DNA from: Cupriavidus necator N-1
Lineage (GTDB): Bacteria; Pseudomonadota; Gammaproteobacteria; Burkholderiales; Burkholderiaceae
Assembly: GCF_000219215.1 (NCBI RefSeq)
Contig: NC_015727.1
Coordinates: 1,426,001 to 1,490,000 of the forward strand
DNA: 64,000 bases
Direction of reading: 5' to 3'
Shown here: positions 9,062-16,716 of the stretch, piece by piece
Numbering within the stretch: the first letter of the stretch is position 1
Layout of the letters: every line of letters starts with the position of its first letter
Notes under the pieces: generated by a model
The model's input: the letters and a program-made list of their open reading frames with translations, nothing else
Told to the model about the DNA's origin: nothing
Database searches by the model: none
Translations under genes and position numbers: made by a program

Positions 9062-9637
9062 TCATCGACCCGTCTCCGACCAAACCGTATGCGCGACGCC
9101 GATCACGGCGGATGCGGCAACCGGCCCGAAATACCGGCTGTCAAATGACGCCGGATCGGTCGTGCTCAGCAGGAACACCTCGCCTGAAACCAGGCGCCGG
9201 CACTGTTGCCAGGATGGCAGCGGCCGGCCCATGCGGTCAGCAGACAGCGCGGCGGCCACCAGCACGTCGTCGATGCGCACGCTGCGTCCGACCATGCAAA
9301 TGTGCTGTGGCGCCACCGCACCCACGCGCTTGAGCAAGGGAACGTCCGCGGGCAGGTAGCCACGCTGCGCCGCCAGTGCAGCCGCTTCGATCGGCAACTG
9401 AACCAGCACGATGCGGCCCACACGCACGGCTCCATGCTGCAAGTCGCCCCGATTGAAGGTCGGATCGATGCGATACCAGCCAACCGCCATGCTGGCGGAC
9501 GGGTTATAGGTCAGGCGAGGCAGCGGCGACGCCAAAGACGCCCAGGCCAACGCAGCGAGACCGAGAATAGAGAAGCCTGCGACCACGATGCGAGCGCGTA
9601 GGCGCGAGCGCGGATGCCGCGCGGTGCCGGCAGTCAT
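9062..9637 (-). CDS. traF: TraF, S26-family conjugative signal peptidase
   Basis: 191 residues starting MTAGTARHPRSR, ATG at 9637 overlapping the DUF2840 stop by four bases. One membrane segment (IVVAGFSILGLAALAWASL) is followed by the S26 catalytic Ser in YNPSASMAVGWYRI and the Lys in LLKRVGAVAPQHICMVG. The late GEVFLLSTTDPASFDSRYFGPV is the usual box D/E. In IncP and Tn4371-type systems TraF processes the pilin subunit at the inner membrane. It is coupled to DUF2840 and upstream of the relaxase. Frame intact. Confidence 0.9.
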   Translation of the reverse strand: MTAGTARHPRSRLRARIVVAGFSILGLAALAWASLASPLPRLTYNPSASMAVGWYRIDPTFNRGDLQHGAVRVGRIVLVQLPIEAAALAAQRGYLPADVPLLKRVGAVAPQHICMVGRSVRIDDVLVAAALSADRMGRPLPSWQQCRRLVSGEVFLLSTTDPASFDSRYFGPVAASAVIGVAHTVWSETGR

Positions 9638-10167
9638 GCTAGCGACCTCCCCGCCAGCCAGGCGGCATGCCGCTCGGCAGTATAGGCCGGCAGCGGCAAG
9701 CACGCGCTGAGCCGATTGCCCAGCGTGCGCCAGTACGCGGGCGACACAGCGACCGGGGCAATGCCCAGCGCCTCGATGGCGTCGATCCGTTCCAGCACGG
9801 CGCGCACGGCCGATTCGCCCTCGGCATCCAGCAGCAGACGAGCCCCGGGCAACACGCCGGGGATGCGCTGCGCCGCGTCCAACGACGTGCAAGTCTGCAT
9901 CACCATGAGTTGCCAGCGCACCGTACCGTAATCGTTGGCTTGCCAAAGGATACGGCAGAACACCGCGCCCGGCAGAAACACCGCGACACGACGCGAACGG
10001 TCGAGGCGGATGGTGTGCGCTTGGTTACCAAAACGCAGGTGGATGTCGATGCGCTGCGCGATGTAGGCGAGCGAGACGCGGGTCACCGGCGCGGAGCCGT
10101 CAAGGCCGGCGAGCACCGCAAGTGGTGGCGGGGGCGTAGCTGCGACCGCCGAAGGTTGCGCGTTCAT
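9634..10167 (-). CDS. DUF2840 domain protein
   Basis: 177 residues, start MNAQPSAVAA at 10167; codons further upstream belong to an IS605 left end. DUF2840 proteins occur in Tn4371-type elements between parA and traF; their role is unknown. Central motifs are TRVSLAYIAQRIDIHLRFG and FLPGAVFCRILWQANDYGT. The gene overlaps traF by ATGA. It was cut off from its original upstream neighbours (ribbon-helix-helix protein, ParA) by about 2.9 kb of nested insertion sequences, but the IS605 end supplies GGAG at the right spacing, so it may still be translated. Confidence 0.85.
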   Translation of the reverse strand: MNAQPSAVAATPPPPLAVLAGLDGSAPVTRVSLAYIAQRIDIHLRFGNQAHTIRLDRSRRVAVFLPGAVFCRILWQANDYGTVRWQLMVMQTCTSLDAAQRIPGVLPGARLLLDAEGESAVRAVLERIDAIEALGIAPVAVSPAYWRTLGNRLSACLPLPAYTAERHAAWLAGRSLA

Positions 10168-10201
10168 CAGATTTGCTCCGAGAAACCTCGCCATTCAAGG
10201 C
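10164..10201 (+). repeat. left end of a disrupted IS605-type element
   Basis: The 38 bases are the exact reverse complement of 1701-1738, the left end of the intact tnpB element. No tnpB follows; the IS4-family element begins at once. The matching right end is found at 11676-11690 and 13118-13127. The relic fixes the original position and orientation (left to right) of a second IS605 copy. Confidence 0.85.
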
Positions 10202-11675
10202 TGAGGATTACCCACAAATCCGGTTGTAAACTGGATTGAGCGGTGTTAACTTTCGCCCATCCTATTTATGTTGTTGCAGCGGATTGGCGATCAGAGACGA
10301 CACGGCAGACTGGGCTAGCGAAGAATTCGCAGAGGCGAGTCTCGGCGATGCTCGCCTGTCGCAGCGACTGGTCGCGCTGGCCCGGCAGCTGGCCATCAGT
10401 CCACACACTTCGCTCCCCCAGGCCCTGTCACCAGCTGAACTGAAGGCGGCCTACCGCTTCTTCGATAACGATCAGGTCGATACCAACGGCGTGCTGGCGC
10501 CGCATATTGCACAGACGTTGCACCGCATGGAACAGTTGCCAGTGGTGCTGGCAATACAGGATACGACCGAATTCAATCTGACGCACCTGCACGCCACAGA
10601 GGGCTTAGGTCGCTGTACCGGTGGCAATGAGCGTGGTTTCCTGATGCACAGCCTGCTGGCAGTCAGTCCAGAGGGGCTGCCGCTTGGGGTGCTGGGCATG
10701 AAGACGTGGACACGCGCTGAAGCAACCAAAGGTAGTGCTGCGCAGCGCAAGTCCCGACCCGTCCACGAGAAAGAAAGCGCTAAGTGGATCGAGGGTCTTG
10801 CCCATCTGTCTGCGCTGAAGTCGCGCTGTGCACAGACCCAACTGGTAGGGATCGGAGATCGCGAAAGCGATGTGTATGAACTGTTTGCTGCCGAGCGACC
10901 AGACGGAGTGGACTGGCTGGTGCGCGCAGCATGGAATCGCTGTGCCCGCCATCCCCAGCGCTATCTCTGGCAAGCGGTATTGGACACCCCTGCGGCAGGC
11001 TACACCGAGTTGCTGATTCCGGCCAGAGGTGCACGCACCCTACGCACGGCCCGCCTGACGCTGCGATACGCGCCCGTTCGCCTGCAACCACCTCAGACGC
11101 GGGCTGGCTTGCCCGAGCAGAATGTCTTCGCTGTGCATGTCATCGAGGACGAACCGCCCGCCGGTATCGAGCCGCTCGAATGGATGCTACTCAGTTCGGT
11201 GCCCACGCACTCGCCTGAGCAGGCTCTTGAGCGGCTTCAGTGGTATGCGCGGCGCTGGACCATCGAGACCTGGCACCGTGTGCTCAAGAGTGGCTGCCGT
11301 ATCGAGGCCCGCCAATTCGGTACACTGGAACGCTTCGTGCGGGCCACCTCCCTGTTTGCCGTAATCGCCTGGCGCATTCTGTACACGACTCTACTGGCTC
11401 GCCTTGATGGCGAGTTGCCCTGCGAGGTAGTCCTTCAGCCCATCGAATGGCAGGCTCTGTATTGCCGCGTACACCGAACCACCCGGCCACCGGACAAAGC
11501 GCCATCGCTGAATCAGGCAGTACTGTGGATCGCCACGCTGGGTGGCTACCTGAATCGCCGCAGTGATCCTCCGCCCGGCGCCACGGTTATCTGGCGAGGC
11601 TTCTTCGTCCTCCACGAGATTACCGAAATGTTCCGCATCTTCAGTTCAGGTCCATAGGATGTGGGTAAAGCTCAG
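10201..11675 (+). mobile_element. IS4 family insertion sequence
   Basis: Imperfect terminal inverted repeats at 10201-10221 (CTGAGGATTACCCACAAATC) and 11657-11675 (complement CTGAGCTTTACCCACATCC). It sits between the left and right ends of an IS605-type element whose interior is missing. No 9-12 bp direct repeat flanks it, so insertion was followed by deletion of tnpB, or ends recombined. Confidence 0.8.
10236..11657 (+). CDS. IS4 family transposase (Tn5-like)
   Basis: Up to 473 residues; the start is uncertain (TTG at 10236 or TTG at 10284). DWASEEFAEASLGDARLSQRL is the N-terminal box of this family. The first catalytic Asp is in LAIQDTTEFN, the second in VGIGDRESDVYELF, and the signature YARRWTIETWHRVLKSG fits Y-x2-R-x3-E-x6-K exactly, giving the catalytic Glu. 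The frame is intact to the stop inside the right terminal repeat. Cut-and-paste transposition is expected. Confidence 0.9.
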   Translation: MSGVNFRPSYLCCCSGLAIRDDTADWASEEFAEASLGDARLSQRLVALARQLAISPHTSLPQALSPAELKAAYRFFDNDQVDTNGVLAPHIAQTLHRMEQLPVVLAIQDTTEFNLTHLHATEGLGRCTGGNERGFLMHSLLAVSPEGLPLGVLGMKTWTRAEATKGSAAQRKSRPVHEKESAKWIEGLAHLSALKSRCAQTQLVGIGDRESDVYELFAAERPDGVDWLVRAAWNRCARHPQRYLWQAVLDTPAAGYTELLIPARGARTLRTARLTLRYAPVRLQPPQTRAGLPEQNVFAVHVIEDEPPAGIEPLEWMLLSSVPTHSPEQALERLQWYARRWTIETWHRVLKSGCRIEARQFGTLERFVRATSLFAVIAWRILYTTLLARLDGELPCEVVLQPIEWQALYCRVHRTTRPPDKAPSLNQAVLWIATLGGYLNRRSDPPPGATVIWRGFFVLHEITEMFRIFSSGP

Positions 11676-11690
11676 GCCTTTAGGCAGGGG
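11676..11690 (+). repeat. IS605 right end, left portion, split by IS110 insertion
   Basis: GCCTTTAGGCAGGGG is identical to the right-end hairpin of the intact IS605 copy (minus strand of 586-600). The rest, AGGACGTCAA, appears after the IS110/IS1111 element at 13118-13127. The two parts joined give the uninterrupted right end. Confidence 0.85.
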
Positions 11691-11818
11691 AGATGGAATG
11701 AACACCGCCCGTCAGTAACGCTAGCGGGGGTTCCACGATGAGGGGCTCTCGCTTGACCGACGGCATCGATGTGCCAAAGTGAAGATCCGAACCATCACTT
11801 GAGGTAAGGAGAGCCCAA

Positions 11819-12841
11819 ATGAATGCTACGACATATGGGCTGGATCTTGCAAAGTCGATCTTCCAGCTCTACTGGGTCGACCCAGAGACGGGCGAGACGC
11901 ACAGCCGGCGCCTCAGCAAGACCCAACTGATTTCCTTTCTGAGCAATCGCACCCCCGGCAAGTTCGTACTGGAGGCGTGTGGCGGCGCGCACTGGTGGGC
12001 AAGAAAGATTATCAGCCTGGGCCATGAAGCCATCCTACTCCACCCAAAGTACGTGCGACCGTTCGTGCGGACCAACAAGACCGATGCGGCCGACGCGCGC
12101 GCGATCTGGACAGCCGCGCAGCAACCTGGGATGCGACCGATACCGGTAAAGACTGAGGCACAGCAAGCCTTACTTGGATTGCACCGAATTCGCTCGGAAC
12201 TAGTCGACAGCCGCACGCGGCAAGTGAATCAGATTCGCGGCTTGCTGGGCGAATACGGCCTGCACTTCGTGCTTGGTCGCAAGGCTGCCATGGCGCAGTT
12301 TGTCACCCGACTGAGCGAGATCGAGCAAACCATCCCGGCTCCCTTGTGGCGACTGTTGTCGCGCCAGTTACAGCGACTCAGGCAGTTGGACGCTGAAATC
12401 CTCGCGGCCGAGCAAGAGATCGCTGCATGGCTAAAAACCGAGCCTGCCGCCCAATGTGTGGATGCGATTCCGGGAATTGGCCCGATCACCGCCACGGCCC
12501 TGGTTGCCACCATGGGATCTCCCCAGGCTTACCGCTCAGGCAGAGCCTTCGCGGCCAGCCTGGGCCTGGTACCAACCCAGAGTGGCACCGGCGGCAAGGT
12601 TCACCTCGGCCATATCAGCAAACGTGGCGATCCCTATTTGCGCAAACTGCTGATCCATGGCGCACGCATCGTGCTGACCCGCTCGAAGCGGCGCCCGTGC
12701 TGGGCTGAGGCCCTGCTGGTCAGGCGCCCGACCAATGTTGCCATCGTCGCGCTAGCCAACAAGATGGCGCGCACCGCCTGGGCATTGCTTGCCCATCGCC
12801 GCGTCTATGAACCCGGCTATATCAGCGCACGGCCTGCGTAG
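11819..12841 (+). CDS. IS110/IS1111 family DEDD transposase, copy 1
   Basis: 340 residues, intact, with GGAGAG eight bases before the ATG. The N-terminal DEDD_Tnp_IS110 domain begins YGLDLAKSIFQLYWVD (first Asp) and includes VLEACGGAHWWARKI (Glu) and TNKTDAADARAI (Asp pair). The C-terminal transposase_20 domain has the IPGIGPITATALVATMG stretch and the Ser-bearing LVPTQSGTGGKVHLGHISKRGD. In this family the enzyme makes a circular intermediate and integrates it under guidance of an RNA from the element's non-coding end. Copy 2 differs at two residues (Ala/Thr in LEACGG, Ile/Val near the C-terminus). Confidence 0.95.
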   Translation: MNATTYGLDLAKSIFQLYWVDPETGETHSRRLSKTQLISFLSNRTPGKFVLEACGGAHWWARKIISLGHEAILLHPKYVRPFVRTNKTDAADARAIWTAAQQPGMRPIPVKTEAQQALLGLHRIRSELVDSRTRQVNQIRGLLGEYGLHFVLGRKAAMAQFVTRLSEIEQTIPAPLWRLLSRQLQRLRQLDAEILAAEQEIAAWLKTEPAAQCVDAIPGIGPITATALVATMGSPQAYRSGRAFAASLGLVPTQSGTGGKVHLGHISKRGDPYLRKLLIHGARIVLTRSKRRPCWAEALLVRRPTNVAIVALANKMARTAWALLAHRRVYEPGYISARPA

Positions 12842-13065
12842 CGAAAGCACGACCACAGCAGGGCACAAACGAATACCTTCAGGGTTGCACAGGGTAAGGA
12901 GATAAGGTGTGATGGCAAACTAGGTCGGACCGCGGGAACGCAAACCCGATGACGTCCAAGCGGCTTACAGCCCGTCGTGGGAGATGGGGACGTTCCCGGC
13001 TGATTCCATCAAGGCCCGCAGGCACGTTCCTGCAGCAAGGTCGGATATAAGACAGCAACCCATAC
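12842..13065 (+). ncRNA. candidate bridge/seek RNA, IS1111 copy 1
   Basis: The long non-coding stretch after the transposase carries four segments in one register around the AG core. TGACGTCC (12950-12957) is complementary to the right junction GGACGTCA (13119-13126): right target guide. GGGAG (12979-12983) equals the left target end GGGAG (11688-11692): left target guide. ATTCCATC (13003-13010) is complementary to the element's left end GATGGAAT (11692-11699): right donor guide. ATATAAG (13045-13051) equals the element's right end ATATAAG (13113-13119): left donor guide. IS1111-group elements are known to encode the guide RNA downstream of the transposase. RNA limits are not visible. Confidence 0.75.
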
Positions 13066-13117
13066 CTACAAGCCAAAGCCCTTCAATTTACCTTGGCATC
13101 CGGGCGGTGTTCATATA

Positions 13118-13127
13118 AGGACGTCAA
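13118..13127 (+). repeat. IS605 right end, terminal portion
   Basis: AGGACGTCAA completes the IS605 right end interrupted by the IS110-family element. Its complement supplies the TGA stop of the ribbon-helix-helix gene read on the minus strand. Confidence 0.8.
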
Positions 13128-13375
13128 TGGGGTGACTCCGGGAATTCGCGTTCCAGCAGCGCGCGCAGCAGTTCGGCGACGGTCACGCCTTGCGTGAACG
13201 CCGAGACTCTGATGCGTGCGCGCGTCGCCGGTGTGATATCGAGCGTCAGGCGTGCGGTGTACAGGTCGTTCTTCTGGAGGCCGTCTGCCTCGCCCTGTCG
13301 AACCCACGCCTGAGCGTGCGGGTTCACGGGCGGACGCGCGCCAATGGCGATGCGTTTGCCACGGGTGATCGTCAT
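13124..13375 (-). CDS. small ParA-associated ribbon-helix-helix-like protein
   Basis: About 83 residues starting MTITRGKRIAIGARPP; the ATG overlaps the parA stop by four bases (an ATG nine bases upstream is also possible). The C-terminal half, LYTARLTLDITPATRARIRVSAFTQGVTVAELLRALLEREFPE, is the DNA-binding ribbon-helix-helix type found next to parA in Tn4371-like modules, probably a partition or parA-regulating protein. The stop codon comes from the IS605 end; without it the frame would continue about 19 codons past PESPH into the DUF2840 start region, so the very C-terminus may be changed. Confidence 0.75.
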   Translation of the reverse strand: MTITRGKRIAIGARPPVNPHAQAWVRQGEADGLQKNDLYTARLTLDITPATRARIRVSAFTQGVTVAELLRALLEREFPESPH

Positions 13376-14010
13376 GTCGGCCACCGCAGCAGTTCATCGA
13401 CCAACGCGGTGATTTCGTGCGCGGCGGCACTGTCTGGCGCGGTTTCGCGGGCGAGCCGGCCTGCAGCCACCCTGTCGGCGAACACGATGCGCTGATGCAC
13501 TTCGGCGCGCAGCGCCGGTGGCGGCTGATCAGCCAATGCTTGGCGGGCTTCGCGGCCAATGACGGTGGTGCTGATGCGCCGATTGATCATGAAGGCAGCG
13601 CGTATCGCCGGCCGGAAGACTGGCGCTTCACGGATCAGCGCGACCATCTCGGCAGATGCCCACAGGTCGTAGAGACTGGGCTGCGCTGGAACCACGACGC
13701 GATCGGCGGCCAATAATGCCGGGCGCGCCAAAGCGGCGATGCGTGGCGGGCCGTCGATGACGACATGGTCGCAGCGTCGCGCCAAGTCCGGTGCTTCCTG
13801 GTGCAGCGTTTCGCGGGCGAGGCCCAAGGCGCCAAATAGGCGAGCCAAGCCCTGCTGGCTTCGTCGTTGTGTCCAGTCCAACGCCGATCCCTGTGGGTCG
13901 GCATCAAGCAGGACGACGTGCTGGCCGCGTAGCGCCAGCTCCCCGGCGATGTGCGTGGCGAGCGTGGTCTTGCCCACGCCACCCTTCTGGTTGAGTAAGG
14001 CGACAATCAT
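13372..14010 (-). CDS. parA: ParA-family partition ATPase
   Basis: 212 residues, intact. It starts MIVALLNQKGGVGKTTLATHIAGELA with the deviant Walker A motif KGGVGKTT, followed by VVLLDADPQGSALDW (switch/Walker A') and HVVIDGPPR (Walker B). This short ParA form lacks an N-terminal DNA-binding domain and is the type carried by Tn4371-type ICEs and broad-host plasmids. It would hold the excised element or replicon by dynamic ATP-dependent binding to nucleoid DNA, with the small protein encoded just downstream as partner. Iteron-like repeats and RepA lie upstream. Confidence 0.92.
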   Translation of the reverse strand: MIVALLNQKGGVGKTTLATHIAGELALRGQHVVLLDADPQGSALDWTQRRSQQGLARLFGALGLARETLHQEAPDLARRCDHVVIDGPPRIAALARPALLAADRVVVPAQPSLYDLWASAEMVALIREAPVFRPAIRAAFMINRRISTTVIGREARQALADQPPPALRAEVHQRIVFADRVAAGRLARETAPDSAAAHEITALVDELLRWPT

Positions 14011-14089
14011 GACCTCGCCTCACGGACTGAAACACCGGCCTTTGCTGCGTCGTGCCGGTCGGAGGTTGTCCACCGACGCCGCGCGCTAC

Positions 14090-14254
14090 TACTAGTTAGT
14101 TTTTTTAAGTTAGATAAGTTAACGGAGCCGAAAACCCGCGCCGGTATTGGCTTTGCGGGTATTCCATACTCCTGATAGCACGATACGCGTACTCCTGATA
14201 GCACGATACCCCTTACTCCTGATAGCACGAGGCTCTTCACAGGTTGTCCCCAAG
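14090..14254. other. candidate vegetative origin between parA and repA
   Basis: An A+T-rich stretch (14095-14120, including TTTTTTTAAGTTAGATAAG) is followed by three iteron-like repeats and by TTGTCCCCAAGTTATCCCC (14244-14262), which resembles DnaA boxes. Lying beside repA and parA, this has the make-up of an iteron origin. Inference from composition; function not shown. Confidence 0.5.
14167..14231. repeat. three iteron-like direct repeats
   Basis: The unit TACTCCTGATAGCACGATAC occurs at 14167-14186 and 14190-14209 without mismatch, and as TACTCCTGATAGCACGA at 14214-14230. Periods are 23 and 24 bp, about two helical turns, so a bound protein would see each on the same face. RepA is the natural candidate to bind them. 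Confidence 0.75.
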
Positions 14255-15100
14255 TTATCCCCGTGCCGTGGAAAGCACGGGCCTGAAGGTCAGCACTTCG
14301 GTGGCATCGCCCGGCACACGCGCGATGCCAAGGACGTACCCAGGCAAGGGTTGCCGCGCCACCAGTGCGCGCAGGTCGTAGGCAAAATCCGAGAAGCGCG
14401 TGGCGCTGCCCGATTTCCGGTACAGGTGCCGAAAATCGAATTGCCAGCCGCCCGGCTGCTTGCCACCGTGCTTGCGCACCAGGCGGTACAACCATCGCTC
14501 GATGCCGCCAGTGAGCCGGAAATACGCCGGATCGATGGTCAGCATCAGGGCAGCGTCGACGACGCCGGCGTAGAACCAGTCCGGCAGGATCAGCTCGATA
14601 CCGAGCGGCCTGCCACGGGCATCGGCCAATTCCTTCCACTCGTTGATCCATGAGAACCGATGCAGGCGCCGCCCGCTCGTCTCGCGGATCGAGGTTGCCA
14701 CGGTGGTCGATTGCAGCCGGTCGAGCGCGGCCTTGAGGCGTTGGTAGTCGCGCAGCGACACCCCGCGTCCTGCGAATCGAAGGATTTCGTATGGTGTGGC
14801 GTGCATCAGCCGGGGTGGGCGCAGGCCCGCGTCGTGCGCTTCCGCGATCTGGCTGGCGGCCCAGATCAAAATGTCCGCATCCCAGATCGTGGCGATGCCA
14901 TGCTCCTGCGTGCCTTCCACGCGGATAATGACGTTCCCGCTGCGGAAATCGATCGGCGCCGTGCGCCGCGACTTCGCCAGCGAAAAGAACGGGTACGCCA
15001 TCAAGTCCTGGGCATCGCGCGGCGCCATGTCGCCCGGCAAGGCGTGGAAGCGGTCGAGTTGTTCCCGCTCCACTGATCGACTTGACATGGCAATGACCAC
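14255..15100 (-). CDS. repA: replication initiator protein RepA
   Basis: 281 residues; GTG at 15100 or ATG at 15088 could start it. Typical stretches of the ICE/plasmid RepA family are MAYPFFSLAKSRRTAPIDF, IWDADILIWAASQI, LQSTTVATSIRE, HRFSWINEWKE and the winged-helix-like GGIERWLYRLVRKHGGKQPGGW. It should bind iterons and start replication of the excised circle. It lies downstream of the AlpA-like gene in the same direction, with the iteron-like repeats just past its 3' end. Frame intact. Confidence 0.88.
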   Translation of the reverse strand: MVIAMSSRSVEREQLDRFHALPGDMAPRDAQDLMAYPFFSLAKSRRTAPIDFRSGNVIIRVEGTQEHGIATIWDADILIWAASQIAEAHDAGLRPPRLMHATPYEILRFAGRGVSLRDYQRLKAALDRLQSTTVATSIRETSGRRLHRFSWINEWKELADARGRPLGIELILPDWFYAGVVDAALMLTIDPAYFRLTGGIERWLYRLVRKHGGKQPGGWQFDFRHLYRKSGSATRFSDFAYDLRALVARQPLPGYVLGIARVPGDATEVLTFRPVLSTARG

Positions 15101-15114
15101 CGGCGAGCCAGCGA

Positions 15115-15399
15115 TCAGCGCGCACGGCTGTCCGCCGCATGCTGTTCGGTGTATTCAGGATCGGAGGTGGCCTCGTAGCTGCGCTGGTCGGCCCAGGTGT
15201 TGAGATCGGCGACGGCGTACATGACGCGCCGGCCGAACTTGCGGAACTTCGGCCCGCCGCCAATCACCCGTTGCTTCTCGAGCGTGCGCGGCGACAACCG
15301 CAGGTAGTCGGCAGCTTCGTCGTTGGTGAGATAACGTTGGAGTTGCGGGGTCGTCGTAGCGACGGCAGCGGCTGCAGGCCGCAAGGGAGCGGGACGCAT
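15115..15399 (-). CDS. AlpA-like helix-turn-helix regulator
   Basis: About 94 residues. GGAGG lies nine bases before the ATG at 15399, which I prefer to the ATG at 15414. The core LQRYLTNDEAADYLRLSPRTLEKQRVIGGGPKFRKFGRRVMYAVADLNTWAD is the MerR-like winged helix of AlpA/excisionase proteins. Such genes precede repA in Tn4371-type modules and probably control it. Fifteen bases separate it from repA, so the two are likely co-transcribed. Confidence 0.85.
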   Translation of the reverse strand: MRPAPLRPAAAAVATTTPQLQRYLTNDEAADYLRLSPRTLEKQRVIGGGPKFRKFGRRVMYAVADLNTWADQRSYEATSDPEYTEQHAADSRAR

Positions 15400-15524
15400 C
15401 GGATGATCCTCCATCGATCAAGATCGTTGGCCGCACAACGCGACCGGATGGAGACCAGTCTGAAGAAAGGGGGGCTGAGCGCGGAGGGTCGTTTTGCAGC
15501 GAAGGTAAGATGACCCTATGGAGG

Positions 15525-16280
15525 TCACTCGAGCTGCGCCAGGCGACGGTAGCCGCCGTGCATCAACGATCGGCCGCGGCGTACCAGGCGGCGCACGCTC
15601 GAACGCAGGCCGCTGTCGGCGTGCCAGTCACTTGCCACAGCATCGGCACCGAACAGCCCCTCCCCGACCTCGCGCAGGGACGCGCCTGCCTGGGTCGCGT
15701 CGAGCGCTTGCAAGGTGCGCATTTCCAGCATTGCGGAGGGTGTCGGCCGGGGTCGGCCAGTGACAGTCGGGGAAGCTTCGGTAACCTCCGCCAACTTGTC
15801 CCACTCGGCCACGACCGTGCGGTAGCGCGCGCTGAGTGCGGCGCCGGGCCGGACGGCATAGACAACGGCCATGCCATCCTCCAGCCCGGGCGCCAGCGCC
15901 AGCCGTACGCAGCTGTCGGACCGGCGAGCCATCAGTATCAGACGTTTGCCGTCATGAATCAGATGCTTTTGGCCGGGAATGCGCCAAAACTGGAAGGCGC
16001 TGGCATTGGGCGATGGGTCGGCATCCGGGTAGAGTTGGAGCACCGCGTCATGGTCAGGGTACCAGGCTGGATGCGCGTCGCGCGCATCCAGAGACGGGTC
16101 TTCCAACAAGCGAAGGCCCCAGCGATGCGCCGCCTCCGGCCGGCGCCGACGGCGCAGTCAGTCACGCCGGTAGTCGGGATGGCGGCGCAGGTACTCCCAA
16201 GCCAATCCGGGCCCGTCCAGGTGCAGAACGTAGAGATACGCTGCGGTCGGAAGCCAAGAATCAGCACTTCGATCGGCCAT
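15525..16280 (-). pseudogene. DUF6499/DUF2285 protein interrupted by an in-frame TGA
   Basis: The frame opens MADRSADSWLPTAAYLYVLHL at 16280 (DUF6499-type N-terminus) and runs to DYRRD, where a TGA (16158-16160) stands where homologues would have Trp. The same frame continues LRRRRRPEAAHRWGLRLLEDP and then the DUF2285 domain to MHGGYRRLAQLE without another stop. A downstream ATG (16109) could restart a 194-residue DUF2285 fragment. DUF2285 proteins are conserved beside AlpA/RepA in Tn4371-type elements; their role is unknown. The single nonsense change, in the same element as other lesions, points to decay. Confidence 0.75.
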
Positions 16281-16716
16281 GACGCAACCTTCTGTCGAAC
16301 AGGAACGTCGCGATGGACATCGAGCACAAGAAAATACATCACAAAGTCTTTGACTCCAACGCCTTGTCCAGATCGTCCGAATGCGACCGCCGCGCAGCGC
16401 GGAAATCGCGCGCGGCACAGCGAATCCTGCCGCAAGCCGCGCAGGACATCATGTCTCTTTGGCTCAAGGTCGCGCCGTCTTGGCGCAATACTGTCGATCT
16501 AGACCGCGGCCGTCTTGAATCAGACTGAGATAGGCACAATTAGCTGCAATGGCCTGTGTCTGGATTCCCCGCCGCATCGGGACCTTGGATCCAGTTCAGT
16601 GGGGATCGAACCATCGAGGTGCGCAGCGCCTCTCTCCCCTCTCTGGTGCCATTTCGACTGCGAATCGCAGGGCGGATTAGAGCGGCGCTGGCAAGCGTGG
16701 ATCCCGATCCATCAAC
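16281..16716. other. intergenic, about 435 bp
   Basis: No supported gene on either strand. The 16340-16480 part reads on the minus strand as a Ser/Arg-rich frame without similarity to anything I know. It separates the RepA module from the XRE/permease cargo. Confidence 0.4.

Larger units (their letters stand above)
11691..13117 (+). mobile_element. IS110 family, IS1111 group element, copy 1
   Basis: Bounded by an AG dinucleotide present at both junctions (11691-11692 and 13118-13119), which is the likely recombination core. Perfect 13-bp subterminal inverted repeats TGAACACCGCCCG lie at 11699-11711 and 13101-13113, as in the IS1111 group. The element has a short left non-coding end (about 128 bp) and a long right one (about 275 bp). 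It is inserted in the right-end hairpin of an IS605 relic. A near-identical copy lies at 28167-29588. Confidence 0.9.

Noticed and set aside
8257..9333. 358-codon open frame on the plus strand
   Set aside because: Crosses the relaxase, an intergenic region and traF antisense; composition and lack of motifs mark it as spurious.
10190..11690. Target-site duplication of the IS4 element
   Set aside because: CATTCAAGG on the left and GCCTTTAGG on the right are not a duplication; they are the two different IS605 ends.
12842..13065. Small frames downstream of the IS1111 transposase
   Set aside because: Frames are short and differ in no codon-like way between copies; the guide-RNA reading explains the conserved segments better.
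14167..14231. Possible CRISPR array
   Set aside because: Repeats are separated by only 3-4 bases and there are three; no spacer-like sequence and no cas gene. They fit iterons.
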